Shown here: one piece after another, positions 24,005 to 32,511 of the stretch
Numbering within the stretch: the first letter of the stretch is position 1
Layout of the letters: the number at the start of each line of letters is the position of its first letter
Assembly (NCBI RefSeq): GCF_023264675.1
Contig: NZ_JAHFVG010000011.1
Span: 62,001-126,000, forward strand
DNA from: Rhodococcus sp. (in: high G+C Gram-positive bacteria)
GTDB taxonomy: Bacteria > Actinomycetota > Actinomycetes > Mycobacteriales > Mycobacteriaceae
Length of the DNA stretch: 64,000 bases
Reading direction: 5' to 3'
The notes under the pieces: generated by a model
What the model was told of the DNA's origin: nothing
The model's database searches: none
The model's input: only the letters and a program-made list of their open reading frames with translations
Translations under genes and position numbers: made by a program

Positions 24005-25213
24005 ATGTCCGTCGAGAACGATGCCCTACCCGTCGGGCAGGAACACCGATCTCTCGACCGCTTGATTCGAATGTTCGCCCGATTCGTCAGCACCGGCTAT
24101 CTCGTCTACTTCGTGCTGCTGCTCCCCGAGCTCCGACGCACCGCCTACCTCACCTCACCGTGGTGGACATGGTTCTGCGTGATCGCAGTCTTCGGCTCCG
24201 GCATCGTGTTCGGTGTCGTCTCGTTCTCGAAGAACATCACCCTGATCCGCTATGCCGGAAGCCTTGCCGCACTGACCTATCTGGTGGCAGCACTGAGCTG
24301 GTGGTTCGCGTGGGACGACACGTTGTTCGACAAGGGCGGCAACTTCCTCAGCGCCTTCCCTGGACTCGCGACCCTGGCAGCCGCAACGGTGTGGCCACCG
24401 ATTCCGGTATTCATCCACCTCGGCACGGCACTCCTCTCGGTACAACTCAGCAATTACGTTCTGCGCGAGCCGTTCATGACCAATCCCTTCGTCGCCGATC
24501 TGCTGTTCGGAATCATGTTCTGCACCATCTTCGTGGCCGCGACGCTGGCAGCCCTGCGCACCGCCCGCATCCTCGACGCCACCATCAGCCGGACCCAGGA
24601 CGATGCGGCAGGCTCGGCTGCCGCCGAAGCGCGAGCGGTGGAACGCGAACGTTTCGACGCCCTCATTCATGACGGCGTCATGTCGTCCCTGCTGTCCGTG
24701 ACCAGGCAGGGAAGAACTCAGAGCGTCGTCAAACAAGCAAGGTCGACGCTCCACCAACTCGACTCCCTTCGTGCCAATTCGACGCCGACCGTGGTCGACA
24801 TGACCGAGGCCATTGCGCAACTGCGCGCTGCGGCAACCGATATCGACGATTCGGTTACCGTCGTGATCGATGCCGACAGGGCGTGCGACGGCGACGAACC
24901 GCCTACATATCCGTCGGATGCCGTCCGAGCTATCGGAGCTGCACTGGCGGAAGCGTTGCGCAACAGCATCCTTCACGCGGGCGCTGCCGAGCAATCCGTC
25001 ACGATCGCGGCGAGGCCGGGAAGCCTTCGAGTGAGCGTCGTCGACGACGGAGTCGGATTCGATCAATCCGCGGTTCCCCCGCACCGCCTCGGTGTCGCGG
25101 TCAGTATCCGCGGCCGACTCCGTCAATTGTCGGGCGGGTCCTCCCACATCATCTCCTCGCCCGGGACCGGAACCACCGTGCAACTCGCGTGGCACGACGG
25201 CGCGGTGACCTGA
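24005..25213 (+). CDS. Membrane sensor histidine kinase, no adjacent response regulator
   Basis: A 402-residue protein: six or so N-terminal hydrophobic segments (residues ~25-190) form a membrane sensor, then a DHp-like helix with the candidate phospho-His in ERFDALIHDGVMSSLLSV, then a HATPase domain with N-box LAEALRNSILHAGA, G1 box VSVVDDGVGFDQ and G2 box SPGTGTTVQLAW. The H-box resembles HisKA_3 kinases that pair with NarL/LuxR-type regulators. The next gene overlaps by one base (TGATG) and encodes a related membrane protein, not a response regulator. The signal and partner are unknown. Confidence 0.82.
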   Translation: MSVENDALPVGQEHRSLDRLIRMFARFVSTGYLVYFVLLLPELRRTAYLTSPWWTWFCVIAVFGSGIVFGVVSFSKNITLIRYAGSLAALTYLVAALSWWFAWDDTLFDKGGNFLSAFPGLATLAAATVWPPIPVFIHLGTALLSVQLSNYVLREPFMTNPFVADLLFGIMFCTIFVAATLAALRTARILDATISRTQDDAAGSAAAEARAVERERFDALIHDGVMSSLLSVTRQGRTQSVVKQARSTLHQLDSLRANSTPTVVDMTEAIAQLRAAATDIDDSVTVVIDADRACDGDEPPTYPSDAVRAIGAALAEALRNSILHAGAAEQSVTIAARPGSLRVSVVDDGVGFDQSAVPPHRLGVAVSIRGRLRQLSGGSSHIISSPGTGTTVQLAWHDGAVT

Positions 25214-26238
25214 TGTCGGCCAACCAAGATGTTCGAGACCTTCTCGGAATGCGTTCCCGTACAGCCTATCTGGTGATCGCCCTGTATGCGGTCAGCTGCC
25301 TGGTCTCGGCTCTGTCGACATTGGAGGGAGTCCGCAGCATCTGGCCGATACTGCTCGCGGTACCGATCTGTGTCGGCGGCGCGGTACTGCTGCTCGCTGC
25401 GCCCGGTGATCCGTTGCCGCTGAAAGCGTCACTGGCATTGATCGCGGTCGGCCCGGCGAGCTGTGGGGCCATCTATACAGTCGTCCCGATCCCGATTTCC
25501 AGCAGCCTGCAAACCTGGCCCTTCGGGTCGTCCGTCGCGATCTACACCTTCATGTGCGTACGCGGTCGAACCTCGTTCGCCTGGATCGGCTTGGCGTCGA
25601 CCATCGCGGTTTCCATCGTCTGGGCTGTGCAGAGCGGCCAAGGCCTCGGATACGGCCTGTCCCTCAGCGGAATCAACATCGCACCGCTGCTGATGGCGAC
25701 GTTCTTCGCGTTCACCATCCGGCCGCTCGCCAAGTCCGTTTTCGAGCTCCGGACCCAATCGACACTGCGGATCGCCTCCGAGGCTGCAGCATCGGCCGTG
25801 CTCGAGGAGCGCGACGCCCAACTCAGGCGGCTCGACGAGCAAGCGCGGCCACTGCTGGGACGCATCGTCGACGGACCGGACCTGCAGCCGGACGAGGTCA
25901 TGGCATGCGCACTACTGGAGGCCGATCTCAGGGACTCGCTTCGAGCACGCGGATTGATGGACTCTCGCCTGGTCAAGGCTGCACGGTCGGCGCGTAGCCG
26001 GGGCATCGCGGTGATCATGCTCGACGATCGTGGCCGTGAACTCGACGAAAAGGTTCATGCCGAGCTCACGTCGTCGGCCGCCGCCGAACTCGACCACATC
26101 GGATCCGGATCGGTAACCCTTCGCATGCTCCCGCCCGGTCGGGCGACGATCGCGACCATCCTGCACGACGACGCCGACGACATTCGCCGTCTCGAGTACG
26201 GCCCCGACGGTCGGATCGTCGGAGCGGAGACTACGTAG
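25213..26238 (+). CDS. Membrane protein paired with the sensor kinase
   Basis: A 341-residue protein with five or six hydrophobic segments in residues 15-190 and a cytoplasmic C-terminal part of ~140 residues. That part begins with a coiled-coil-like helix (SEAAASAVLEERDAQLRRLD) and has EADLRDSLRARGL, which recalls a kinase N-box, but no G-boxes are seen; it may be a degenerate kinase or dimer partner of the upstream sensor. Its start overlaps the kinase stop (TGATG), so the two are made together. No DNA-binding motif. Function unknown. Confidence 0.72.
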   Translation: MSANQDVRDLLGMRSRTAYLVIALYAVSCLVSALSTLEGVRSIWPILLAVPICVGGAVLLLAAPGDPLPLKASLALIAVGPASCGAIYTVVPIPISSSLQTWPFGSSVAIYTFMCVRGRTSFAWIGLASTIAVSIVWAVQSGQGLGYGLSLSGINIAPLLMATFFAFTIRPLAKSVFELRTQSTLRIASEAAASAVLEERDAQLRRLDEQARPLLGRIVDGPDLQPDEVMACALLEADLRDSLRARGLMDSRLVKAARSARSRGIAVIMLDDRGRELDEKVHAELTSSAAAELDHIGSGSVTLRMLPPGRATIATILHDDADDIRRLEYGPDGRIVGAETT

Positions 26239-26367
26239 CGACTGTGAACACTCACACAGAGCTGGACCAGATGTGGCACCTCCGACACCTCCGAGTCCGC
26301 CAGGGTGGAGCGCTGCCGTTATGGTGCAAGACGAATCACATGCCGCCAACAGCGAAGGGATGCGTCA

Positions 26368-27135
26368 GTGGAGATTTCGGGAACAGCAGCTTTGGTCACA
26401 GGAGGGGCGTCGGGCCTCGGAGCAGCAACGGCCAAGCGCCTCGCCGACGCAGGTGTGACGGTATTCGGACTCGACCTGGCTCAGTCCATCGAACGTGCAG
26501 GTGACAGCGTCCCCGCCGGCGTCACGTTGATCGCGGCAGACGTCACCAGCGAAGAAGACGTCGAGGCTGCACTGGACAAGATCACCGAGTCCGGAGTGCC
26601 GCTCCGCATCGTCGTCAACTGCGCAGGCGTCGGCTGGGCAGGCCGGATCCTGTCGAAGAAGGGCCCGCACGACCTCGAGCTCTTCCGCACGGTCATCACC
26701 ATCAACCTGCTCGGAACGTTCAACGTCATGCGTCTGGCCGCGAACCGCATCCAGAACCTGTCCACGGTCGACGAGGCGGGCCAGCGCGGCGTCATCGTCA
26801 ACACCGCATCGGTTGCGGCGTTCGAAGGCCAGATCGGTCAGATTGCCTACACGGCGTCCAAGGGCGGCGTCCACGCAATGACCATCACAGCTGCGCGCGA
26901 TCTGGCGCAGGTCGGCATCCGCGTCAACACCATCGCACCGGGCATCGTCGACACTCCGATGCTGGCGGGCGTCACCGAGGAGTACCGCAGGGGACTCGAA
27001 GCCAGCGTGCCGTTCCCCTCACGTCTCGCGCAGCCGACCGAGTACGCGCAGCTGGTGCAGATGATCGCCGAGCACGACTACCTCAACGGCGAGACCATCC
27101 GCATGGACGGCGCAATCCGGATGGCGCCGCGGTAG
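26368..27135 (+). CDS. SDR dehydrogenase, 3-hydroxyacyl-CoA dehydrogenase type 2-like
   Basis: A 255-residue classical short-chain dehydrogenase. The nucleotide motif is TGGASGLGAATAKRLADAG, NCAGVG follows, then the catalytic Ser in NTASVAAFEGQIGQ and the YTASK tetrad segment; Asp in VFGLDLAQ after beta-2 suggests NAD. The end (PTEYAQLVQMIAEHDYLNGE) closely resembles the HSD10/3-hydroxy-2-methylbutyryl-CoA dehydrogenase group, which works in branched fatty acid and isoleucine breakdown; exact substrate is inferred. The GTG at 26368 follows GAAGGGA. Two repeats lie downstream. Confidence 0.85.
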   Translation: MEISGTAALVTGGASGLGAATAKRLADAGVTVFGLDLAQSIERAGDSVPAGVTLIAADVTSEEDVEAALDKITESGVPLRIVVNCAGVGWAGRILSKKGPHDLELFRTVITINLLGTFNVMRLAANRIQNLSTVDEAGQRGVIVNTASVAAFEGQIGQIAYTASKGGVHAMTITAARDLAQVGIRVNTIAPGIVDTPMLAGVTEEYRRGLEASVPFPSRLAQPTEYAQLVQMIAEHDYLNGETIRMDGAIRMAPR

Positions 27136-27156
27136 TTTTCGCCCGCCCACTTTTTC

Positions 27157-27208
27157 GGCATGAATGGACCATCGCAACGGCCAGACGGTTGCGGTGGTCC
27201 ATTCATGC
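27157..27208. repeat. Dispersed palindromic repeat, copy 5
   Basis: GGCATGAATGGACCATCGCA ... TGCGGTGGTCCATTCATGC. Arms and inner GCAACGG/CGGTTGC are almost perfectly symmetrical; this is the most regular copy. Confidence 0.92.
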
Positions 27209-27231
27209 TGTGGGGCACACATTTTCAGCCC

Positions 27232-27283
27232 GCATGAATGGACCATCGCAACGGCTAGACGGCTTGAATGGTCCATTGATGCC
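27232..27283. repeat. Dispersed palindromic repeat, copy 6
   Basis: GCATGAATGGACCATCGCAA ... GAATGGTCCATTGATGCC. Its left flank TTTTCAGCCC is the reverse complement of the right flank of copy 1, so copy 6 lies in the opposite orientation. It is 23 bp from copy 5, between the SDR gene and the convergent nuclease gene. Confidence 0.9.
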
Positions 27284-27295
27284 AAGGGGGCGAGC

Positions 27296-28927
27296 TCACG
27301 CCCGCGAAACGCCCACCCGAAGTGACTCCATGGTCGGGATCTCGATCTCGGCGCGATCGCTCATCCACTCGCGCAACACCTTGGTCGCCTGCACGTCGTC
27401 TTCGTTGTAGACCAGAAGCCGCTCGCGTTGAGATACATCCGGTTCGGCGTCGTAACCGACGGCGTCGCGGTACCAGCCCATCGACGCCTCGCCGCCCGCC
27501 TCGTCGTCACGCCAGTTGAAGCCGGCGACGGGCGCAATTTTCTTCAGTCCCTTGCCGTTCGGGCAGATGAACTGATCACTGACAGCCTGGTAGATGTCGA
27601 CCCACTGCTCGCTGTCGATGAATTCGTGGATCTCCGCTTCGGTCGGTACGCCGGGAATATCGCCGAACCGACGCGCCGAATCCAGCAACCATTTGTCCTC
27701 GGCCTGACGCGAATAGCAGTACGCCGCAAACGTTTTGCCGTTCGCGGCAGCGTCGGCGCGCTTGCCCATGAGCCAACCCCAGAACTCGGCGAAGGATCTG
27801 CCCTCGTCCTCGGTCGGCAACGGATCCCACGTGACGAACCCGCGGTACACCGGCGCGGGACCGCCCTTCTCCGTCAACAGAGTTCCCCACAGATAGGCGC
27901 CGTGCTCCTGGTAGCTCTCCATGTCGACATCGACCTCGACGTCGGCGCGGCGGACGGTCACCGTGTCGGTGCGGCGCAGCAGCGGAACACCGGCACGCCA
28001 AGCGGTGGCCGCAGCGACGGAATCGTCGAAACTGCCGAAAGGCCAGTTCTCCGGCTCGGCTCCGGTCCAGTCGGCCAGCTCGTCGACGGTGAACACTCCC
28101 TGGGCGCGAAGCGCATCGGCCCGTGATCCCGACGCGACGAGGGAAACGTCGCGATTCGCTTCGAGCTGCGGGCGACAATCCGACCACCAGGAACACGACC
28201 GACATTCGCTGACCTGCGACGGCACCGTGAAACTCTCACCACGCGCGACCGCGAGGCGATCGGCGAACCGTGAATCGTATTCGGCGAGGACGGCAGTCAG
28301 ATCGTGGACGAGGATGCAGTCGGCACGGTAGCCGATTGCCCCGCCGACGGCCTTCGGCGAGGCGAGACCCTCGAAGGCGAGCATTCGATACAGGTGTGAG
28401 AGCCGCAGCGCGTCCCGAAGCTGACTGCGTACCTTTCGTGTGGTGTCGACCGTCGGAGCCCACTCGGTGAACGGCGTCGTCGTCGCGCCGCGACCTGGAT
28501 CGGTGACCTTGTGGTTGACCACGATGATCGGGATGTATCCGGCACCCTCGGGATCGAGGACCAGCAGTTCGCTTCGCCCGCGGCGCCCCGTCTCGCGTTC
28601 GGCAGGAAGTACGGCATTCCAGATCCAGCGCTCCCCGCGCCTGCACGCCGCCAAAGTTCGCTCGGCCGCCGTCCTGGCGTCGGTGGCCTCGATCTCCACC
28701 CAACCGTCGGCGTCCGCCGCGAACTGTGCACGGATGGCCTCACGGTGAGTCTGCGCAGCTTCCCGCCGCTGGCGGACACCCGGGTTCTCCGGCTCCCGAC
28801 GCTGCAGGGCCGAATACGCGGTGTCGAGGTAGAGCCGATGCCTGCACCGCGTCAGGGATCCGGCATCGATCAATACCGGCCGTTCGAGCGCCGACGGCTC
28901 CGCTCGTGTGGCGGGCTGACTTTTCAC
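27296..28927 (-). CDS. TM0106-family RecB-like / DEDD nuclease
   Basis: A 543-residue protein of the TM0106 RecB-like nuclease family. The N-terminal half has a Cys in LTRCRHRLYLD and a later CRSCSWWSDC (Cys-x2-Cys-x5-Cys), the four-Cys pattern of iron-sulfur nucleases such as AddB and Cas4. The C-terminal half looks like a YprB-type DEDD 3'-5' exonuclease: DVDMESYQEHGAYLWG (first acidic pair) and YNEDDVQATKVLREW (last Asp motif). So two nuclease-like domains are joined. Start GTG 28925-28927; the open frame beyond it lacks conserved content. Role in DNA repair or RNA processing is unproven. Confidence 0.82.
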   Translation of the reverse strand: MKSQPATRAEPSALERPVLIDAGSLTRCRHRLYLDTAYSALQRREPENPGVRQRREAAQTHREAIRAQFAADADGWVEIEATDARTAAERTLAACRRGERWIWNAVLPAERETGRRGRSELLVLDPEGAGYIPIIVVNHKVTDPGRGATTTPFTEWAPTVDTTRKVRSQLRDALRLSHLYRMLAFEGLASPKAVGGAIGYRADCILVHDLTAVLAEYDSRFADRLAVARGESFTVPSQVSECRSCSWWSDCRPQLEANRDVSLVASGSRADALRAQGVFTVDELADWTGAEPENWPFGSFDDSVAAATAWRAGVPLLRRTDTVTVRRADVEVDVDMESYQEHGAYLWGTLLTEKGGPAPVYRGFVTWDPLPTEDEGRSFAEFWGWLMGKRADAAANGKTFAAYCYSRQAEDKWLLDSARRFGDIPGVPTEAEIHEFIDSEQWVDIYQAVSDQFICPNGKGLKKIAPVAGFNWRDDEAGGEASMGWYRDAVGYDAEPDVSQRERLLVYNEDDVQATKVLREWMSDRAEIEIPTMESLRVGVSRA

Positions 28928-29053
28928 AGCACCGAGCCTATGTCCCGCTACCGACACACCCGATGCGACCCACCCGGGCGAACCGATAGGCTTAGAGGTG
29001 AGCTGGGCGCACACGCGCCGCACCGCGAGAAGCTGACGTTAGGGGCCTTGTCG

Positions 29054-29704
29054 ATGGGGTTGTTCCGCAAGCGCAAAGGACGCGCCACGCGTAAGGCCGA
29101 GGCGAAGGCCCTCAAGCACAAAGCCACGCTGGAAGCGAAGCTCGGCGCGAAGAACGAACGCAAGCAGCTCAAGTCGATCGCGAAGGCACAGAACAAGCTG
29201 ACTTCCGTCGAAGCCAAATCTCAGAAGAACGTCGAGAAGGCGCAGGTCGCGACACTGAAGGCGCAGCAGAAGGCAGCGCTCCAGGGTTCGTTCAACGCAG
29301 CTCAGGTGCGCAAGTACATCTCCATTGCGCGCGTGCTGATCCCGGTTCTCACGCCGATCGTCTACCGCGGAGCTGCCGTACTGCGCGGCAAGCTCGACGA
29401 GCGCAAGGCCTCGAGACTTGGCGTCGATCCCGCCGCCCTCGGCGAGTTCACCGGACACGGCGCGAAGCTCAGCGCTCGCATCGCCGGCTCCGAGAAGTCG
29501 CTGGCACGCGTCACCGCGGCGAACTCGGACACCGAGACGGGCAAGTTCGCGGAGGCCATCTCGCAGCGGCTGAGCGACCTCGGAACTGCCGTCACAACGT
29601 CCGAGCAGATGCCTCCGGCACGGCGCAAAGCAGCTCATCAGGCAATCTCCGCCGAACTCGACGGTATCGAAGCCGACCTGCTCGCGCGTCTCGGCGTCCG
29701 CTAG
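29054..29704 (+). CDS. DUF6474 family protein (Rv3850-like)
   Basis: A 216-residue protein with a very basic, coiled-coil N-terminal half (MGLFRKRKGRATRKAEAKAL onward, Lys/Ala/Gln-rich), then one hydrophobic stretch (ISIARVLIPVLTPIVYRGAA), and a helical C-terminal half. Size and neighbourhood match Rv3850. The ATG 29054 has AGGGG 9 nt upstream. Lys-rich helices suggest contact with nucleic acid or acidic membrane lipids, but nothing proves it. In M. tuberculosis the gene before it is espR; no espR-like gene is seen here. Confidence 0.8.
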   Translation: MGLFRKRKGRATRKAEAKALKHKATLEAKLGAKNERKQLKSIAKAQNKLTSVEAKSQKNVEKAQVATLKAQQKAALQGSFNAAQVRKYISIARVLIPVLTPIVYRGAAVLRGKLDERKASRLGVDPAALGEFTGHGAKLSARIAGSEKSLARVTAANSDTETGKFAEAISQRLSDLGTAVTTSEQMPPARRKAAHQAISAELDGIEADLLARLGVR

Positions 29705-29722
29705 CACCACCGAACACCACTC

Positions 29723-30250
29723 GTGAACTCTCCCGCCGCTTCGCTTCGCGGCGGAGCTGTCGGTGCCGCGACGGTAGCTCTTGCTGTCGCGGCGCACGGC
29801 GCGGCGGGCGGTGGGTACCCGTCGGGATCTGCCTTCGTCTTTCTGCTGATCGTGGGAATCGGTGTCGGCGTCGTGACGACCCTGCCCGGCCCGCGATCGG
29901 GATGGACCCAGTTCGCCGCAGTCGCCGGTGCCCTCGTCCTCGGCCAGTCCGCAGCGCACATCGCGCTCGCCGTGGGCGATACGCATCAGATGATGCACGG
30001 CCATTCGATGCTGCCGAGCCCGACGATGCTCGGATTCCACGCGGTCGCCTCCGCCGTTGCCGCCGCACTCATCTGTGTCGCCGAACGGCTCTTCGGTCCG
30101 ATCACCTCCGTCGTTCGTGCCGTCTTCGATCCCCCGCTCCCCCTGCCCGACGCACCCTCTCACCTCGCTGCATGCGGTGAGGTCGTCGTAGTTTCCACCG
30201 TCGTTCGCACGACCTCCATCTCGAGACGTGGCCCGCCTGTATCGGTGTGA
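29723..30250 (+). CDS. Small membrane protein at the head of the copper operon
   Basis: A 175-residue protein with four hydrophobic segments (AAGGGYPSGSAFVFLLIVGI..., FAAVAGALVLGQSAAHIALA, FHAVASAVAAALICVAERLF) and a His/Met-rich loop THQMMHGHSMLPSPTM between segments 3 and 4 that looks made to bind copper. GTG start at 29723, 18 nt after the DUF6474 stop. The YcnI-CopC-CopD genes follow, so a role in copper handling is likely from loop and context. The precise family is not recognised. Confidence 0.7.
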   Translation: MNSPAASLRGGAVGAATVALAVAAHGAAGGGYPSGSAFVFLLIVGIGVGVVTTLPGPRSGWTQFAAVAGALVLGQSAAHIALAVGDTHQMMHGHSMLPSPTMLGFHAVASAVAAALICVAERLFGPITSVVRAVFDPPLPLPDAPSHLAACGEVVVVSTVVRTTSISRRGPPVSV

Positions 30251-30297
30251 ACACCCGACAGCATTCCGCCACATAACTTTTCGAGAAAGAACTGAAC

Positions 30298-30960
30298 ATG
30301 AACAACGTCATTCGTCGTGCCTCCGTCATCGTGGGCGCAACCTCGTTGGCTCTCGTCGTGGGCGCGGGAGCGGCATCGGCCCACGTCTCGGTATCTGCTC
30401 CCGGAGCCGAGCAGGGCGGCTACGCGGTACTGAACTTTCGTGTCCCGACCGAGTCCGAAACAGCAGGAACCTCCTCGGTCAAAGTCACGCTTCCCGAGCT
30501 CAATTTCGCTGCCACCGAACCCATCCCAGGCTGGACGGCAACCATCGACAAGAACGCCGACAGCCTCGTCACCGGAGTGACCTGGACGGCGAACCCCGGT
30601 GCCGAGGTCATGCCGGGCCAGTTCCTGCAGTTCCTCGTCCAGACGGGACCGCTGCCCGAGCAGGATTCGGTCAGCTTCCCCGCTGTTCAGACCTACAGCG
30701 ACGGTGAAGTGGTCGAGTGGACCGAAGAGGAAGTTGCCGGCGGCACCGAACCCGAACACCCGGCTCCGTCGTTGACCCTCGCGGCCGCCAGTGCCGACGG
30801 ACATGGAACTGCCACCGCTACCAGTGAAACAAGCAGTGAGGCCGGCACGGCAGTGGAGGCCGACAACACTGCTCGCTGGATGGCAGGCGTCGCTCTGGTT
30901 CTCGGGGCACTCGGTGCTGCACTCGGCATCGGCGCAGTCGTTCGGGGCCGCCGGTCATGA
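30298..30960 (+). CDS. YcnI family copper-binding protein
   Basis: A 220-residue exported protein of the YcnI (DUF1775) family, which binds Cu(II) and may act as a copper chaperone. A signal peptide is cut after ASA to leave His as first residue (ASAHVSVSAPGAEQGG), the residue used with a conserved Trp for copper binding in this family. Other marks are PGWTATI and VMPGQFLQFLVQTGPLP. The C-terminus has a membrane helix (WMAGVALVLGALGAALGIG) with a short basic tail, so it stays anchored on the outer face. Its stop overlaps copC by 4 nt. Confidence 0.9.
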   Translation: MNNVIRRASVIVGATSLALVVGAGAASAHVSVSAPGAEQGGYAVLNFRVPTESETAGTSSVKVTLPELNFAATEPIPGWTATIDKNADSLVTGVTWTANPGAEVMPGQFLQFLVQTGPLPEQDSVSFPAVQTYSDGEVVEWTEEEVAGGTEPEHPAPSLTLAAASADGHGTATATSETSSEAGTAVEADNTARWMAGVALVLGALGAALGIGAVVRGRRS

Positions 30961-31475
30961 GAAAGCTCGTCGTAGCGGTCGCTCTCACGCTTGGCGCTCT
31001 TCTGCTCGGAGCGCCCGTGGCATCGGCGCATTCGATCGTCACCGGATCCAACCCGACCGCCGGCGCCGAACTCGCGCAGGGTCCCGATCAGGTGTCGATT
31101 TCGTTCAACGAAGTGCCTCAGTCCAAGTTCGCCACCCTGAACGTCGTCGGCCCCGACGGCAATCTGTGGTCGAAGGGCGACCCGCGGATCGAGGGGCAGA
31201 GCATCGTCGTCGATGTCGGCGATCTCGGCCCGGTCGGCGCATACACGATCGCGTATCGAGTCACCTCCGCCGACGGTCACCCCATCAGCGGCACAATCGG
31301 TTTCACGCTGACGCAGCAAGGCTCTGGCACACCGGGCGCTGCAGCGGACGCCTCAGCGGAGGCCGACTCCGAGTCGGCGGGCGGCGGAATCCCGCTGTGG
31401 CCGTTCCTCGTCGGAGGAGTGCTCGTGTTCGGCGGTGCGCTCGCCTTCGCATTGAAGAAGCCGAAAGAGCAGTAA
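30957..31475 (+). CDS. copC: CopC-domain copper resistance protein
   Basis: A 172-residue exported copper-binding protein. The signal peptide ends ASA and mature CopC begins with His (HSIVTGSNPTAGAELAQGPD), the usual copper ligand; the second site is SADGHPISGTIGF. After a Ser/Ala-rich linker there is a C-terminal membrane helix (LWPFLVGGVLVFGGALAFAL) and a Lys-rich tail. It overlaps ycnI by 4 nt and precedes copD by 7 nt. Works with CopD to bring copper across the membrane or to hold it outside; direction is debated for the family. Confidence 0.9.
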   Translation: MRKLVVAVALTLGALLLGAPVASAHSIVTGSNPTAGAELAQGPDQVSISFNEVPQSKFATLNVVGPDGNLWSKGDPRIEGQSIVVDVGDLGPVGAYTIAYRVTSADGHPISGTIGFTLTQQGSGTPGAAADASAEADSESAGGGIPLWPFLVGGVLVFGGALAFALKKPKEQ

Positions 31476-31482
31476 CGGTCCA

Positions 31483-32403
31483 GTGTTTCGACGGTGGTGG
31501 GCCCTGGCGGCGGCCGTGACGGGAATCGCAGGCGTCGGACTCGCGTGGATACTCGCGCGTCCCGACGGCCCTGATCCGTCGGCGGTGCTTCGTGTCCTCG
31601 CCGATTGTCTCGGCGCCACCGCTCTCGGCCTCGGCCTGCTCCGCACCGATCTCTTCCCGGTGCGGAGCAGGCCTTCGGTGTGGCGCGAGGTCGCACTCGT
31701 TGCAGGCACGTGGACGGTGGTCGAGGGTGCGCTACTGGCCACCGCAGCAGCCGAATCCGACGGGGGCGGCATCGCCGGCCTGTCGCTGTCGTCGTTCGGC
31801 GCTTTTCTCACCGGCATCACCGTCGGGCAACTCGGCCTGGTGACGGTGGCGTGTACGGCAGCGGCCTGCGGGTGCGCCGCCGTCGCGTATCGCCAGAATC
31901 GCGATTGGTCGACGGTACCGATCGTCGTCCTCGCGGTGATCGCGCTCGTGGCACGGCCGATCACCGGTCACATGTCGCAGCAACTGTTCGGCGCCCTGTT
32001 CGTCGCCGTCCACACCGCCGCTGCCGCGGTATGGCTCGGTGTCCTCGCCGCCATGGCGCTCACCCTGCGTTCGAGGGGTGCATGGACGGCGAACCTTCCG
32101 GTCTTCTCACGGCTCGCGTGGTGGTCGGTCTGGATTCTGGCGGTGAGTGGAACCGTCAATGCCGCCGTCAAGATCGGCAGCGTCGGAGGTCTCGTCGACA
32201 CCGGGTACGGACGCGTCGTCCTTGCGAAGACACTGCTTCTCGTGATCCTCGTCCTTCTTGCCCGACGCCTCCGCGGCACCTGGCTCGTCTCGGTGGCCGC
32301 GCACCGCACGAAGGCAGACGAGTCCGTCATCCGTGCCGCGATGCACGTGTGCATCCTCACAGCGGCGTTCGGGCTCGCTGCGGCCCTGGCCACGACAGCA
32401 TGA
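31483..32403 (+). CDS. copD: CopD family copper membrane protein
   Basis: A 306-residue membrane protein with eight or so hydrophobic segments. The CopD domain (PF05425) is seen in the second half: GHMSQQLFGALFVAVHTAAA, VWLGVLAAMALTL, FSRLAWWSVWILAVSGTVNA and the conserved YGRVVLAKTLLLVILVLLA. The membrane His residues (GHMS, AVHTA) are likely copper ligands. GTG start 31483. Last gene of the copper operon. Transport direction is not decided by sequence. Confidence 0.87.
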   Translation: MFRRWWALAAAVTGIAGVGLAWILARPDGPDPSAVLRVLADCLGATALGLGLLRTDLFPVRSRPSVWREVALVAGTWTVVEGALLATAAAESDGGGIAGLSLSSFGAFLTGITVGQLGLVTVACTAAACGCAAVAYRQNRDWSTVPIVVLAVIALVARPITGHMSQQLFGALFVAVHTAAAAVWLGVLAAMALTLRSRGAWTANLPVFSRLAWWSVWILAVSGTVNAAVKIGSVGGLVDTGYGRVVLAKTLLLVILVLLARRLRGTWLVSVAAHRTKADESVIRAAMHVCILTAAFGLAAALATTA

Positions 32404-32511
32404 AGACAAGGCGTTCACTCGCCCGCCACTTCGCGTTGCCCGAGGGGTTCGAAATGCGTTGCACGCGAATGTGACACTCAACGCTTCGTCGGTACCTTCT
32501 CAGGAGAAGCC

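Noticed and set aside
29039-30274. 411-codon minus-strand frame opposite the DUF6474 and membrane protein genes
   Set aside because: No domain; Cys/Arg/Asp-rich shadow composition, and both plus-strand genes have supported starts.
32404-32511. IdeR box before the ferric ABC importer
   Set aside because: No stretch with more than background match to the IdeR consensus was found.
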